A DNA stretch of 64,000 nt, from positions 1 to 64,000 of the forward strand of contig NZ_MASS01000015.1 in the NCBI RefSeq assembly GCF_001707885.1, read 5' to 3'. The notes under the pieces were generated by a model. It saw only the letters and a list, made by a program, of their open reading frames with translations, was not told the DNA's origin and did not search any database. Shown here piece by piece: positions 1 to 8,711 of the stretch (within the stretch, counting starts at the first letter, position 1; the number at the start of each line of letters is the position of its first letter). The DNA is from Desulfosporosinus cupriresistens (GTDB lineage Bacteria; Bacillota; Desulfitobacteriia; Desulfitobacteriales; Desulfitobacteriaceae). Made by a program: the position numbers and the translations under genes.

Positions 1-23
1 ATTTAAGATTCAACAAAATTACC

Positions 24-87
24 AAAGAGTCTTTCGTTTAGGCGAAAGACTCTTTTGGGACACGCTAGATTGAAAGCGTGTTTTTTT
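24..87 (+). terminator. Tandem hairpin terminator of an upstream gene
   Basis: Two adjacent hairpins are visible. The first has 13-bp arms at 24-36 and 43-55 followed by TTTT. The second has 6-bp arms at 61-66 and 75-80 followed by seven T residues. This is the form of a Rho-independent terminator for a gene that lies before the window. Confidence 0.8.
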
Positions 88-186
88 AGTAGAGCGTTAA
101 ATTGGTCACTCCCAATTGGTTATTTGTACCGAATGAGCGCTTTGTAAAGTTAGAATAAAATAGTTTGCATACTAACTAAATTACAA

Positions 187-215
187 TTGACAATAGAAAA
201 AATGTAAATTAAAAT
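187..215 (+). promoter_or_regulatory. Sigma-A-type promoter for the TolC-like gene
   Basis: TTGACA at 187-192, a 17-bp spacer and TAAAAT at 210-215 match the housekeeping consensus, 35 bp before the chosen start codon at 250. Confidence 0.7.
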
Positions 216-249
216 AAGTACTAAGGGTATCATGAAAGGAAGTTTACAT

Positions 250-1431
250 ATGAAAAAAGTAATTGGAGTATCAGTATTGTCCGCTATATTAGTTTTAGGA
301 CAACCGTTAGCAACTTTTGCTAATACCACAAATTCAGGAATTATAAACTTTGAAGATATCGGACCTTTAATTACAGAACAAAATCTTCAGGTTGCTATTA
401 ATCAGAATAACAGAGAAGACAGTAACGTTGGTGCAGGTAAGTTAAGGAAGGACATTAGAGATATTAATAGAAGGCTTGATAAAATCAATGATGAAAAGCA
501 TGGACTAAGTATGCCAGACGATGCGTCTCTAATTATTGCACTTAATACTGAAAAAAGCGCATTACTTGATCAGCTAAAGACACTAGAGAGGCAATTAGAA
601 GATATGCCTACATCCGTCGATAGCACAGATACTTCCTCTACGATGAGTGATAACACGCAGATCCGTACTGCGGAAGGTGCCTTCATTACATTAAATGCCT
701 TGAAATTAGCGTCTTCCGATCTCTCTATGAGTATTACAAATCTTCAAAACCAATTATCAACTATGCAATTGCGTGAGAAACTAGGGGTGGTATCCCATAC
801 TGAGGTTGATAATCTTAACACGATGTTAATGAATATGCAAACACAACTTGTAAGTAATCAGTTACAACAAGAATCTAATGTACGTCAATTGAGAGACTTG
901 CTTAATGATCAAGATAGTACATTGCAAATTGGAAGTGTTCCAATGACAGATGAAAACTTTACCGTTGCAGATAAAGATGCGGACTTAAAGCAAGCTCTTG
1001 AAAATAGTTACACGATAAAAGCGCTGGACGATAAAATTGTGCTTTTAGAAGATAACCTTGCTCGGGCTGAGAAAGATAACGGACTCTCATCGACTGAATA
1101 TAAGACGGCAAAATATGCATTAGATAATGCAAATCTGACACTCGCTCAGCAAAAAAACAAATTGAATACAGACTATAGCAGTATCTTAGACGATATTGCT
1201 AAGAAGCAGAGCAATCTTCAATTAGAAGAACAAAAACTCGCAGATAAAAAAGTAGCGTTATCTGAAGCTCAAATCAAGATGAACCTAGGGATGATTACAC
1301 AGTTGGATTTAGATAGTGCCACGACTGATTATCAGACACAAGAAGATACAGTCAAGACAGACCAGATTCAATTGTTTTCCTCGATAAACAGCTATAATTG
1401 GTTTTTGAAGGGAATGCCTTGGACATCGTAA
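250..1431 (+). CDS. Secreted coiled-coil protein, TolC/outer-membrane-efflux-like
   Basis: The ATG at 250 is preferred over the longer frame from 232 because GAAAGGAAG lies just before it. The product (393 aa) has a signal peptide of about 25 residues (KK, then a hydrophobic stretch, ending LATFA). The remainder is almost all helix-forming, with long heptad stretches rich in L, Q, D and K. The C-terminal part, with LGMITQLDLDSATTDY near the end, resembles the helical hairpins of the TolC efflux family, where a Leu-Gly-x-x-x-x-x-Asp-Leu motif opens a long helix. Such proteins occur in Gram-positive Clostridia without a known outer membrane, so a porin role is not implied. It is a single gene between its own promoter and terminator. 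The family call is from sequence feel, not a search. Confidence 0.6.
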   Translation: MKKVIGVSVLSAILVLGQPLATFANTTNSGIINFEDIGPLITEQNLQVAINQNNREDSNVGAGKLRKDIRDINRRLDKINDEKHGLSMPDDASLIIALNTEKSALLDQLKTLERQLEDMPTSVDSTDTSSTMSDNTQIRTAEGAFITLNALKLASSDLSMSITNLQNQLSTMQLREKLGVVSHTEVDNLNTMLMNMQTQLVSNQLQQESNVRQLRDLLNDQDSTLQIGSVPMTDENFTVADKDADLKQALENSYTIKALDDKIVLLEDNLARAEKDNGLSSTEYKTAKYALDNANLTLAQQKNKLNTDYSSILDDIAKKQSNLQLEEQKLADKKVALSEAQIKMNLGMITQLDLDSATTDYQTQEDTVKTDQIQLFSSINSYNWFLKGMPWTS

Positions 1432-1463
1432 AATAGTACCAGAAGAAATTAAAATGCAGCAAT

Positions 1464-1537
1464 TAACTAACCACGGACGACATCTGTGGTTAGTTCTTGA
1501 ATTAGCCTTAGGATCTCTGGTCAAGAGATCCTTTTTT
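1464..1537 (+). terminator. Double hairpin terminator
   Basis: A hairpin at 1464-1494 (arms about 11 bp) is followed by a second with perfect 8-bp arms GGATCTCT/AGAGATCC at 1511-1531 and a T6 run. It ends the TolC-like transcript. Confidence 0.75.
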
Positions 1538-1652
1538 ATTGTTAGAGTAAGTCGTGGTTGGGCTATAATGAATTGATTATCTCAATGGGTTTCAGGACTA
1601 TAGTCCTGAGAAGGAAGCCTAAAGGATCTTGGTGAATTCAGGAGGGATCACA

Positions 1653-1871
1653 GTGTTTTTTGGATTGAAGTTCAAGGATAAGAAAACAGTTAAAGAACTT
1701 CGGAAAAACCAGAACCTTACAGCTAAGGAACTAGCGGGTAAACTAAAATTAGATACAGTGGATATCCTAAAAATTGATGATCATAGACTGAGGGACATAG
1801 AAGAACCCCTAAAAAGTAAGCTCACACCAATTCTAAGGGGCGATTATATGGACAATATGACTTGGCTATAA
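1653..1871 (+). CDS. Small helix-turn-helix-like protein
   Basis: The GTG at 1653 is chosen because AGGAGGG sits at 1640-1646 with normal spacing. The 72-residue product has a basic N-terminus and a segment (VKELRKNQNLTAKELAGKL, then KLDTVDILKIDD) that reads like an XRE/Cro-type helix-turn-helix, with LTAKELAGKL as the first two helices. There is no other domain. It stands alone between a terminator and an intergenic repeat. It may be a DNA-binding regulator of unknown target; the evidence is only the local helix pattern. Confidence 0.6.
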   Translation: MFFGLKFKDKKTVKELRKNQNLTAKELAGKLKLDTVDILKIDDHRLRDIEEPLKSKLTPILRGDYMDNMTWL

Positions 1872-1917
1872 TATAGTTATTTTTATTCAAGCTTGTCAGC
1901 AACTAATGCAGAATAAG

Positions 1918-2081
1918 AAGGGGGATGTGTGAAAACTTAGTCCCCAAAATTCTAAGTGGTTACAACAATCAAAAAGCGTCCCATTTCACTATCAAAAGTG
2001 GAGTGAGGACGCTTGTGCTTTATTGATATAGCAGCAAAAGTGGGGATGTGAAAACAACACCAACAAGTTTTAGGACAGCCT
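1918..2081. repeat. Dispersed 160-bp intergenic repeat, copy 1
   Basis: This segment is about 85-90% identical to 48401-48561. It begins with GGGGATGTGTGAAAAC and nearly ends with GGGGATGTGAAAA and GTTTTAG-ACAGCC. Its centre is a hairpin of which AAGCGTCC and GGACGCTT form the base. No open frame is shared by the two copies, so it is a non-coding element. Confidence 0.85.
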
Positions 2082-2149
2082 CTTTCTTTTTCTTTCTTCT
2101 TAGAGGGCTGTTACTTCCCGCAACGCCAAATTTTCTGATCTGAGCTATA

Positions 2150-4054
2150 TTATAAATCGAAATCCTTCCTGTCTAGATTATCATAGTATAGCCTAACAGG
2201 GCTATAATCAGGCGTATAATTTTCGGTATAATTAAGAGGATAGTTATCGTCCAAATATAGTGTGTTTAAGTTTACGAAATCCTTCAGTGGCGAAAAATCG
2301 GTAATATAATTATCAGATATATCAAGATAGGTGAGTGATGTTAAACCCTTTAAAGCAGTTAAATTCTGCAGATCTGTATTATGCAACTTCAAGGTTTTTA
2401 ATTGCGTGAGCTTTGTTAGAGTGGGAACTTTAGTTAAGCTATTATTACTGAGGTCAAGGGTTTTTAGGTTAGTTAAATACTCTAACCCAGTTAAATCATC
2501 GATCCCTGAACTTTTGGCATTTAAGGAACTAATATTAATAACATCGCTTCTGTAGATTGTTTCATCATCGTCTTTACCTACTTTATCCGCAACAGCTTCT
2601 TTCAGGTTTTGATCTGGAAAGTCTATTTTGGCGTCTTCAGAGACCTTAAGTGTTAAGGTTGCTGTTTGGGTTAAGCCCTCAACTTTGCCTTTGAATGTGT
2701 AAGTGCCTGTCTTATTTAAACTTACGATATTACTGCTCCAGGTAACGGGGTAATCTTTTGAACTACCATCGCTCATTACTGCCATAACCGTATCGGGAAA
2801 ACTATAGGAGTCACCAAGAATCACTTCAGTTGAAATAGGGTTTATTTTCGAGACACTGGGATAGACCGTCAATTTTAAGTACACATGACCACTATAGTTA
2901 TTGATTGTTCCTTCAAATCTATAAGTTCCTGTATGTAGGGTATATACAGAGGAAAGACTCCAGGTCACAGGTACTGATTGAGATAAGCCGTTTGTGTCGG
3001 TAACCGTTACTGTCTTCGGAGGTTCATACTTTTGCTTTTCTACTACGCTGTCACTGACATCTGCAACGGACTCAATCTGAGCGGGTAGCTCTGGGAGAGT
3101 TGATTCTGTTGCGGCGCTGATGACACTATATCCGCCTAAAATGTTGAATTGAGAAATAATGTTGGAGTGGATGAAGGCAAGGGCTGAGTACGGAATCGTA
3201 TCACCCTTAAGTAAGATTAGGGGGTTCTTCCCCTTTTGGGCTAAAGCCGAGGCAGTGAGAGCGTCAGGAAACAACTCACCGGTCGCTAAATAAACCGTGT
3301 CTAAATCAAGACTACTCGCAAACCGTGTGATTAGGTTGATATTCCTTTCGTAAGGGTCTGCTCCATTAATAAATTCGTAATTAGGGAATTGGCTTACCAC
3401 TTGGTCACTTATTTCATTATAGCCTTTGACAATGTAACTAGTGGGTATTTTGCTTTTGCTTAGGAAAGTCTTTTGTGTAGAAGTAAGATCATTAGGGGGC
3501 ACTAATAGGATAGGCATTTCATTGGTTGCTGCGATGGGAGCTATGGACAAAGCATCTGGAAAATCTAAACCGGTTGTCACAAAAACCCCTTTACTTATAC
3601 CGACTTGTTTAGCTACTAGCAGAGCTGTTTCATAACAATCTTGACCGGCTATCCGTACTGAAGTGATATTCAGCGCGGATAACTCAGCTTCTACACTTTT
3701 AGAGATTACTGCATAGCCACCGATAATGAAGACTTTTTTAACTTTAAGACGTTTTAATTCTTGAGCAGTGTCCTCATTTAGATTATAGGAACCTGTCAAT
3801 AGAATTGGAGCATCGTATTTGTGAGCTAATGGCCCGGCACTCAAGGCATCGGGGAAATTTTGTCCGTAGGCAAGAATTGCTGAATCAGCACCATCAGGCC
3901 AGCCATTTTGACTAACGGCAACGGCAGTTTGATATCGATCATTGCCCGCAATTCGGTTAATAGAGGTAGATGCGCTAGCTGAAGGTACATTAGCCAATAT
4001 TATAAAACCAAAAATAAAAAATAATAAGAAAAAACATTTTCCTGCAAATCTCAA
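2150..4054 (-). CDS. Secreted surface protein: CWB2 repeats, Ig-like domains, leucine-rich repeats
   Basis: The start is a TTG at 4054 with AAGGAGG nine bases upstream. The 634-residue product has a signal peptide (about 1-28, ending SASA). Three cell-wall-binding type 2 (CWB2) units follow at about 33-320, each with the RIAG-x-DRY-x-TA and D-A-L-S/T-A-x-x-LA pattern. Two bacterial Ig-like domains with PVTWS cores lie at about 330-470, and leucine-rich repeats (L-x-x-L-x-x-L-x-L-x-x-N) at about 475-615. CWB2 triplets anchor proteins to anionic wall polymers in Clostridia, so this is probably a surface display protein with an LRR interaction face. It is monocistronic and diverges from the helicase gene. 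The architecture is clear; the ligand is unknown. Confidence 0.85.
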   Translation of the reverse strand: MRFAGKCFFLLFFIFGFIILANVPSASASTSINRIAGNDRYQTAVAVSQNGWPDGADSAILAYGQNFPDALSAGPLAHKYDAPILLTGSYNLNEDTAQELKRLKVKKVFIIGGYAVISKSVEAELSALNITSVRIAGQDCYETALLVAKQVGISKGVFVTTGLDFPDALSIAPIAATNEMPILLVPPNDLTSTQKTFLSKSKIPTSYIVKGYNEISDQVVSQFPNYEFINGADPYERNINLITRFASSLDLDTVYLATGELFPDALTASALAQKGKNPLILLKGDTIPYSALAFIHSNIISQFNILGGYSVISAATESTLPELPAQIESVADVSDSVVEKQKYEPPKTVTVTDTNGLSQSVPVTWSLSSVYTLHTGTYRFEGTINNYSGHVYLKLTVYPSVSKINPISTEVILGDSYSFPDTVMAVMSDGSSKDYPVTWSSNIVSLNKTGTYTFKGKVEGLTQTATLTLKVSEDAKIDFPDQNLKEAVADKVGKDDDETIYRSDVINISSLNAKSSGIDDLTGLEYLTNLKTLDLSNNSLTKVPTLTKLTQLKTLKLHNTDLQNLTALKGLTSLTYLDISDNYITDFSPLKDFVNLNTLYLDDNYPLNYTENYTPDYSPVRLYYDNLDRKDFDL

Positions 4055-4429
4055 AATTCAATTCCTCCTTTATACTTACTTTCTCTAAATATCGACTAAA
4101 ATCCTTCTTTTAGTAGAAGAATGGCCCTTCCATAAGCCTGGATTTTGTTAGAACTTATGACTTAGGACATGCTCATCACAATACGAAAGGAACACGAAGG
4201 GAGTGAATTTAAATATTGATCAAGGGTTTCCATATCTGAAGTAATGTGGTATAATATATAGTTGAGTGCCACAAGCGTCTATTTGCCTCGTTGGCGAAAC
4301 TCACGCGCGATCGCGACATGTTCTGTACCGCAGTTATAGACAGAGAACTTTTCTGTTTCGGCAGTTATAGATAGAGACGCAATTGGAAAACTTATAGAAT
4401 ATGACCAAACAAAAAGGAGAATGAAAGTA
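4055..4429. other. Divergent intergenic region with leader of the helicase gene
   Basis: This 375-bp region holds the ribosome binding site of the minus-strand CWB2 gene and a long leader (about 170 nt) for the helicase. The leader contains a direct repeat GCAGTTATAGAYAGAGA at 4330-4346 and 4361-4377. Long structured leaders are common for cold-shock helicases, but no known motif is recognised here. Confidence 0.5.
4247..4255 (+). promoter_or_regulatory. Extended -10 promoter of the DEAD-box helicase gene
   Basis: TGG-TATAAT at 4247-4255 is an extended -10 element. No good -35 is visible at 17 bp, which fits an extended -10 promoter. Confidence 0.55.
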
Positions 4430-5908
4430 TTGGCAACATTTACAGACTTAGGATTAAGTGAACCGATTATTCGATCAATTGTCAACATGGGGTTTGAAGA
4501 AACAACTCCTATTCAAGAAAAGACGATTCCCACTGCGCTAGAGGGGAAAGACCTGATCGGACAGGCTCAAACTGGAACGGGGAAAACGGCGGCTTATGGG
4601 ATTCCCTTGGTGGAGAGAATTTTGCCTCAAGCCGAACAAATCCAAGGAATCGTACTGGCCCCCACTCGAGAATTAGCAGTCCAAGTTGCTGAGGAATTAA
4701 ATAAGATTGGGCAGTTTAAACGGATTCACGCCCTACCTATTTATGGAGGGCAAGGCATTGATTGGCAGATTAGGGCGCTTAGGAAAAGACCCCACATTAT
4801 TGTAGCAACACCGGGACGTTTGATGGATCACATGAGGAGGAGAACGATTCGCCTTAATGAAATCAAAATTGTTGTTTTGGATGAAGCCGATGAGATGCTG
4901 AACATGGGATTTTTAGAAGATATCGAAACAATCCTGAAAGAGATTCCCGAAGAGCGTCAAACTTTACTTTTTTCGGCTACCATGCCTAGACAGATTCAAA
5001 ATATCGCTCAGAGGTTTATGAAGGAACCAGAGCTGATTAGTATCAAAGCGACGGGAGTTACGGTCTCTGATACTGAGCAACATTATGTGGAAGTATCGGA
5101 AAGACTAAAATTCGATGTGTTATCCCGTATTCTAGACATCCAATCACCGGACTTGTCTATTGTTTTTGCTCGAACCAAACGACGGGTGGATGAACTTTCT
5201 GAGGCTTTAAGTAAGCGCGGTTATTCAGCGGAAGGAATTCATGGTGATCTTACCCAGAGCAAGAGAGATAGTGTCTTACGGCAGTTTAAAGACGGAACAA
5301 TCGAAGTTTTGGTTGCCACGGATGTGGCTGCTCGAGGCCTGGATATTAGCGGAGTGACTCACGTCTTTAACTTTGATATTCCACAAGATCCGGAAAGTTA
5401 CGTTCATAGAGTAGGCCGAACTGGTCGTGCGGGAAAAACAGGCTTAGCCATTACGTTAGTCACCCCACGGGAGATAGGTATGTTAAGACTTATTGAATCG
5501 GTTATTAAGCGGCGGATTGTCCGTAAGCCTATTCCGACAATTATCGAGGCGGTGGAAGGTCAGCAACGTCTGACTATGAATGAGATCCTAAGAGTGATCG
5601 CAGAAGAAGATATTGAGAAATATAAAGGGGTAGCAGAAGAGTTGCTGGCAGAAAATGACTCTGTGACTCTTTTGTCCGCTGCTTTGAAAATAATCACCAA
5701 GGAACCAGAAGCTGTAGAGGTCCGCTTGACGGAAGCGGCACCGGCTCGGGTGCGAAGCATGGGTAATAACCCAAGGCCTCAGCAGAGGAATTATAACCGA
5801 GATGGTTATGGACAAAAAGTTGATACTTGGGCTCGGAGAGGGAAAGGCAACGATGTTCGTGGAGGGGCCGGAGCTCAAAGAGGTAGGGACAGTAAGAGAA
5901 ACGGATAA
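4430..5908 (+). CDS. DEAD-box ATP-dependent RNA helicase (CshA/DeaD type)
   Basis: An ATP-driven RNA unwinding enzyme acting in ribosome assembly, mRNA decay or cold adaptation. The TTG at 4430 is preferred because AAGGAG at 4414-4419 is 10 bases away; the in-frame ATG at 4421 sits almost on the SD. Counting from 4421, all motifs are present: Q motif about 7-32, AQTGTGKT 49-56, PTRELA 81-86, DEAD 154-157, SAT 185-187 and HRVGRTGR 329-336. The last 70 residues are a basic, Gly/Arg/Asn-rich tail ([18 protein letters not shown]) that binds RNA in CshA-type enzymes. It is monocistronic with a strong terminator. Family assignment is secure; the exact orthologue is not. Confidence 0.95.
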   Translation: MATFTDLGLSEPIIRSIVNMGFEETTPIQEKTIPTALEGKDLIGQAQTGTGKTAAYGIPLVERILPQAEQIQGIVLAPTRELAVQVAEELNKIGQFKRIHALPIYGGQGIDWQIRALRKRPHIIVATPGRLMDHMRRRTIRLNEIKIVVLDEADEMLNMGFLEDIETILKEIPEERQTLLFSATMPRQIQNIAQRFMKEPELISIKATGVTVSDTEQHYVEVSERLKFDVLSRILDIQSPDLSIVFARTKRRVDELSEALSKRGYSAEGIHGDLTQSKRDSVLRQFKDGTIEVLVATDVAARGLDISGVTHVFNFDIPQDPESYVHRVGRTGRAGKTGLAITLVTPREIGMLRLIESVIKRRIVRKPIPTIIEAVEGQQRLTMNEILRVIAEEDIEKYKGVAEELLAENDSVTLLSAALKIITKEPEAVEVRLTEAAPARVRSMGNNPRPQQRNYNRDGYGQKVDTWARRGKGNDVRGGAGAQRGRDSKRNG

Positions 5909-5938
5909 GAAAACTCCTATCGGATAAGAAACAATTTC

Positions 5939-5978
5939 GGAGAGAAAGGTGTTCATATGCCCACCTTTCTCTCTTTTT
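5939..5978 (+). terminator. Terminator of the helicase gene
   Basis: Perfect 11-bp arms AGAGAAAGGTG (5941-5951) and CACCTTTCTCT (5962-5972) are followed by CTTTTTAT. Confidence 0.85.
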
Positions 5979-5994
5979 ATTGACGATATTTATC

Positions 5995-6023
5995 TTGAAG
6001 AGGTATTCTCTCAATGGTATAAT
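5995..6023 (+). promoter_or_regulatory. Promoter of the heptad-repeat protein gene
   Basis: TTGAAG at 5995-6000, a 17-bp spacer and TATAAT at 6018-6023 with an upstream TGG extended -10. Confidence 0.75.
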
Positions 6024-6045
6024 TTTGAAGAAAGGTGGTGAACTG

Positions 6046-6408
6046 ATGGAGAAAGAGATTAAAGAAATGCTCGGGCTTATACTAAATAAACTGGACGGAC
6101 TAGAGTCAAGAATGGACAGATTAGAGTCAAGGATGGACGGGCTAGAGTCAGAGATGAACGGATTAAAGTCAAGGATGGACGGACTAGAGTCAGGGGTAAA
6201 CGGATTAAAGTCAAGAATGGACGGACTAGAGTCAGAGGTGAACGGATTAAAGTCAAGACAAGATGAAATATACATGGTTGCTAAGGCTATAGAACATAAT
6301 AGTGAAATACGTGGGGCAGAAATTGATAATTTCCAGTATAAGGTTCACCATGTTGAGGGGACTTTAAATGCCATTGGGGATGTAATTACAACACGGAAGG
6401 CGATTTAA
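6046..6408 (+). CDS. Small heptad-repeat coiled-coil protein
   Basis: The ATG at 6046 follows AGGTGGTGA. The 120-residue product is acidic at its start, then has seven and a half tandem heptads of the form L-E/K-S-R/E-M/V-D/N-G (residues about 19-71), which predict a continuous parallel coiled coil with Leu at position a and Met/Val at e. The C-terminal 45 residues (IEHNSEIRGAEIDNF, HHVEGTLNAIGDVI) are not repetitive and recall small Firmicute coiled-coil proteins annotated only as hypothetical. No signal peptide or membrane segment is seen. It may oligomerise in the cytoplasm; the function is unknown. Confidence 0.75.
   Translation: MEKEIKEMLGLILNKLDGLESRMDRLESRMDGLESEMNGLKSRMDGLESGVNGLKSRMDGLESEVNGLKSRQDEIYMVAKAIEHNSEIRGAEIDNFQYKVHHVEGTLNAIGDVITTRKAI
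6100..6258 (+). repeat. 21-bp tandem repeat encoding heptads
   Basis: Units of 21 bp start at 6100, 6121, 6142, 6163, 6184, 6205, 6226 and a partial at 6247. From the third unit they alternate CTAGAGTCA and TTAAAGTCA, giving a 42-bp higher order. The exact heptad length keeps coiled-coil register when unit number changes. Confidence 0.9.
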
Positions 6409-6428
6409 TGATGCATAATATAATACTC

Positions 6429-6477
6429 GAGCATATAAAAATGTCTTCTTTGGCCAAGAGGGCATTTTTATATGCTC
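6429..6477. terminator. Long hairpin after the heptad-repeat gene
   Basis: Arms of about 17 bp (6429-6445 and 6461-6477) flank a 15-nt loop. The stem is A/T rich and there is no long T run, so it is a probable bidirectional or weak terminator. Confidence 0.6.
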
Positions 6478-6593
6478 AAATAACTCTTTAACCAAAGTCA
6501 AAAATCAGAATTTTTAGCTGAGGTCGAAGGTAAATGATTAAATCCGTCGAATCTGTTATATAAGTAATTGCGATGAGAGTGGAGGCTAGATCT

Positions 6594-6944
6594 GTGATTT
6601 ATGAAGTATGTACACTTGTGGCCACCATCATTTTAGGGGTCCTCGGTATTGAATTAATGCTGTGGATTCGCTCGGTCCGGAAACTCACGAATGAGGCAAA
6701 GCTTACCATGCAGAATTTGAATGCTCATTTGCCGCATCTCCTTCAGGATGCCCAAGCCGTAACCACTGTTGTGAGACAGACTAGTGAGCAAGTGGGCGGT
6801 ACGGTGAGTCAGGTCGCCTGTGGTCTTGAGGAACTACAAAGGAATCCATTGCACTTTATTAAAGTCTTTTTTGAGGCAGTTAAACAAGTGATGGACCTCT
6901 GGCATGAAATTCGTCAACGGAAAAAGGAAGCCTCGGACCGCTAG
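6594..6944 (+). CDS. DUF948-type membrane-anchored protein
   Basis: The GTG at 6594 is chosen because GGAGG at 6581-6585 lies eight bases upstream. The 116-residue product has one N-terminal membrane segment (about 5-25, VATIILGVLGIELMLWI) followed by an amphipathic helical domain (about 30-100) and a basic tail (EIRQRKKEASDR). This is the usual form of DUF948 proteins of Firmicutes, often encoded next to YtxH proteins. A YtxH-like gene is indeed next door, on the opposite strand and convergent. The role is unknown, perhaps in general stress or the envelope. Confidence 0.75.
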   Translation: MIYEVCTLVATIILGVLGIELMLWIRSVRKLTNEAKLTMQNLNAHLPHLLQDAQAVTTVVRQTSEQVGGTVSQVACGLEELQRNPLHFIKVFFEAVKQVMDLWHEIRQRKKEASDR

Positions 6945-7110
6945 GTGCTGGCGGTAGGGACTTCCCTTTTTTCTTGGGAAAAGATGCATTGTTTTTGTTT
7001 GAATGAAATTTAAAAGTAAGTATTAGAGGAGTTATTCAGCTTTAGCACAGGTTTGGAGAGAATCTTCTGGTTGTGTATCTGTGGCAATACTGATAAGAAT
7101 AATAGTATTC

Positions 7111-7395
7111 TTAAATTCTCTGGGATTCTTGAATAAAAGTTTGGAGCTCCTTAGCTAATTTTTTCCCTTTATCTATCAGATCTGTGCCCTGTTGTTTCAG
7201 AGTCTCGGCAGGATGGAATGTAACGTCCTCGACGACGTGTTCTATGATGCTGTCCTGAATTCTTTGACGTAGAGCCTTCTCACTTTTTGGTACGAACTTC
7301 AGGCCAATGACCGCCCCAGCGAGGCCTCCAACGAAGGCAGCCGCGGCAACGGCGCTCAGGTTACTATACCGCTGGGTTCTGGGCGTTTTTAACAT
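7111..7395 (-). CDS. YtxH-like small membrane protein
   Basis: The ATG at 7395 is preceded by GAGGAAGGAAGAATC. The 94-residue product has an Ala/Gly-rich membrane segment (about 13-33, AAAAFVGGLAGAVIGLKFV) directly followed by the PKSEKALRQRIQD stretch. That matches the YtxH family pattern of a glycine-rich helix, then P-K-S/T-G-x-E-x-R, then a charged amphipathic helix. It is convergent with the DUF948 gene. Family members respond to general stress in Bacillus; the molecular role is not known. Confidence 0.7.
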   Translation of the reverse strand: MLKTPRTQRYSNLSAVAAAAFVGGLAGAVIGLKFVPKSEKALRQRIQDSIIEHVVEDVTFHPAETLKQQGTDLIDKGKKLAKELQTFIQESQRI

Positions 7396-7576
7396 GTGAT
7401 TCTTCCTTCCTCTTTAATAATGCGTTTTAATTTATGCTATCATAATATTCCTTAAGAGTATAAGTTGCTCGTAACGTTGATTGCCCGAGATTTTATTTCA
7501 AAGGATAGCTAAAAGTGGATTGATTTCCATGTTAATGTGGAATTCCTGAATAGCCATATGGATATCTTCCAAATAG

Positions 7577-7843
7577 CGATGCAGGTTAATATACTTTCTA
7601 AAAGAAATCCGCATGCAGCTCATTGCGGAGCGAGAGGTTATCTGTGAACAGATCATAGATTTAGTTAAAGCGGCTAAAGCAAAAGGGGAATGTCGAGCAG
7701 ACCTCGATGAAGAATTAGCGACCTTCTGTATTATGGAGACACTGGATGAGTTTAGCAAGAAAAGGTTTTTTTGCAATCGGAGCCCTCTGGAGGAAATTGA
7801 TTATCAGGTGATCGTGGATATGGTACTCAAGGGGTTAAGATAA
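7577..7843 (+). pseudogene. Remnant of a TetR-family regulator (C-terminal part)
   Basis: The frame from 7577 reads a helical segment (MQLIAEREVICEQI, then KGECRADLDEELATFCIMETLDEF) typical of the ligand-binding half of TetR regulators. No start with an SD precedes it. Reading upstream in the same frame gives a TAG at 7574 and a TGA at 7547, beyond which FQRIAKSGLIS still looks protein-like. No DNA-binding domain is present in the preceding 200 bp. It appears to be a 5'-truncated, decayed gene that keeps its terminator. Confidence 0.5.
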
Positions 7844-7860
7844 TTGCTGTCCTGAAAGAA

Positions 7861-7894
7861 AGACCAAACACCTTAATTTGTGTTTGGTCTTTTC
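7861..7894 (+). terminator. Terminator of the tetR remnant
   Basis: Perfect 11-bp arms AGACCAAACAC (7861-7871) and GTGTTTGGTCT (7880-7890) followed by TTTCT. Confidence 0.8.
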
Positions 7895-7938
7895 TGAATA
7901 ACACGGTTGTTGTTTAAAAGTCTCAACGGTTGACTCCT

Positions 7939-8349
7939 TCAAAGGTTTCTTACCCAGTGAGGATTTTGGGACACCCCTTTTTGAGCTGTCAGAGGGGGGC
8001 TCTCCTCTGCAGGCAGGCAGAAGGCCCGATAGAATGCATGATTTTGAAGTTGGTGTTCCAGTGAAAAAGGTAATCTTCTAGTCGATGTCATGAAATACGG
8101 GGATTCTTTTTCACTGCCTTGCAATAAACGATAACGTCTATTCAGAAGGCTATATTGTGTCTCTACAAGTAGGAGTTCAAGTACAGCAATTTCTACGTAC
8201 TCAGGTGCCGCAAAATCCAGACGGTTCCAGGCGTATTTCATCTTCACTCTTGTATCCTCAATTTCTGCAAGCAGGTGTTCCGCCTCGCTAAGCTGTGGCG
8301 CTTCAGGAGAAGAGAAAGATGATAAAAGGTTTTTAACTAAAGTCCTCAT
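7939..8349 (-). CDS. DUF2508/YaaL-like protein
   Basis: The ATG at 8349 is preceded by a GAGGGCT SD-like site. The product (136 aa) is soluble. Residues about 24-78 (LLAEIEDTRVKMKYAWNRLD, then VETQYSLLNRRYRLL) resemble the DUF2508 (YaaL) family: paired helices with a conserved W and a terminal ae-x-x-y-x-x-L motif. The C-terminal 55 residues have no recognisable domain. YaaL is usually next to recR and the sigma-K gene; here it is isolated. The family call is tentative. Confidence 0.5.
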   Translation of the reverse strand: MRTLVKNLLSSFSSPEAPQLSEAEHLLAEIEDTRVKMKYAWNRLDFAAPEYVEIAVLELLLVETQYSLLNRRYRLLQGSEKESPYFMTSTRRLPFSLEHQLQNHAFYRAFCLPAEESPPLTAQKGVSQNPHWVRNL

Positions 8350-8394
8350 ATAATTCAGCCCTCACTTCACTTACCGTGCTTTGACCGATATTAA

Positions 8395-8520
8395 GAAAAC
8401 TGGCTGAAGCTCGAAGACACTGTCTTCGCACGTATTAGCCTTCTTGTTAGCCTTGGCGAAGGCAGTCGCCTTTGTTGCACTGATGCACTGGCCAAGGATG
8501 GCAAGGCACCGTGATGGAGA
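8395..8520 (+). repeat. Mosaic palindromic element, copy A
   Basis: It contains the 17-bp palindrome CGAAGACACTGTCTTCG at 8412-8428, then GCACGTATTAGCCTTCTTG, then a segment with GGCGAAGGC, GTTGCACTGATGCA and CCAAGGATGGCAAGG. The same modules in the same order occur near 63190-63310 and, inverted, near 25600-25850. The rest of 8350-8711 shows no gene. Confidence 0.85.
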
Positions 8521-8711
8521 GAATATATAAAGAAAAAAACCTAGTTTTCTTTTGCTCAGTCAGAATAATATATGTCCGCTCATTGTTGGATATGATAAAT
8601 AAGGTAGAAGTAATCAATAGAATAAGCGATTTACATTGTTTTGTTATAAATCTCGCCTTTCTTGGGAAAGACTAGAAATAGTCTAAACTTTAAGAGGTGA
8701 TTTTTATTTTA

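Noticed and set aside
5694..6275. Antisense frame of 193 codons over the heptad-repeat gene
   Set aside because: It mirrors the tandem repeat and crosses the helicase end and a clear terminator; no SD.
7498..7776. 92-codon minus-strand frame over the tetR remnant
   Set aside because: Antisense to a segment whose plus-strand translation matches a TetR C-terminus; no SD.
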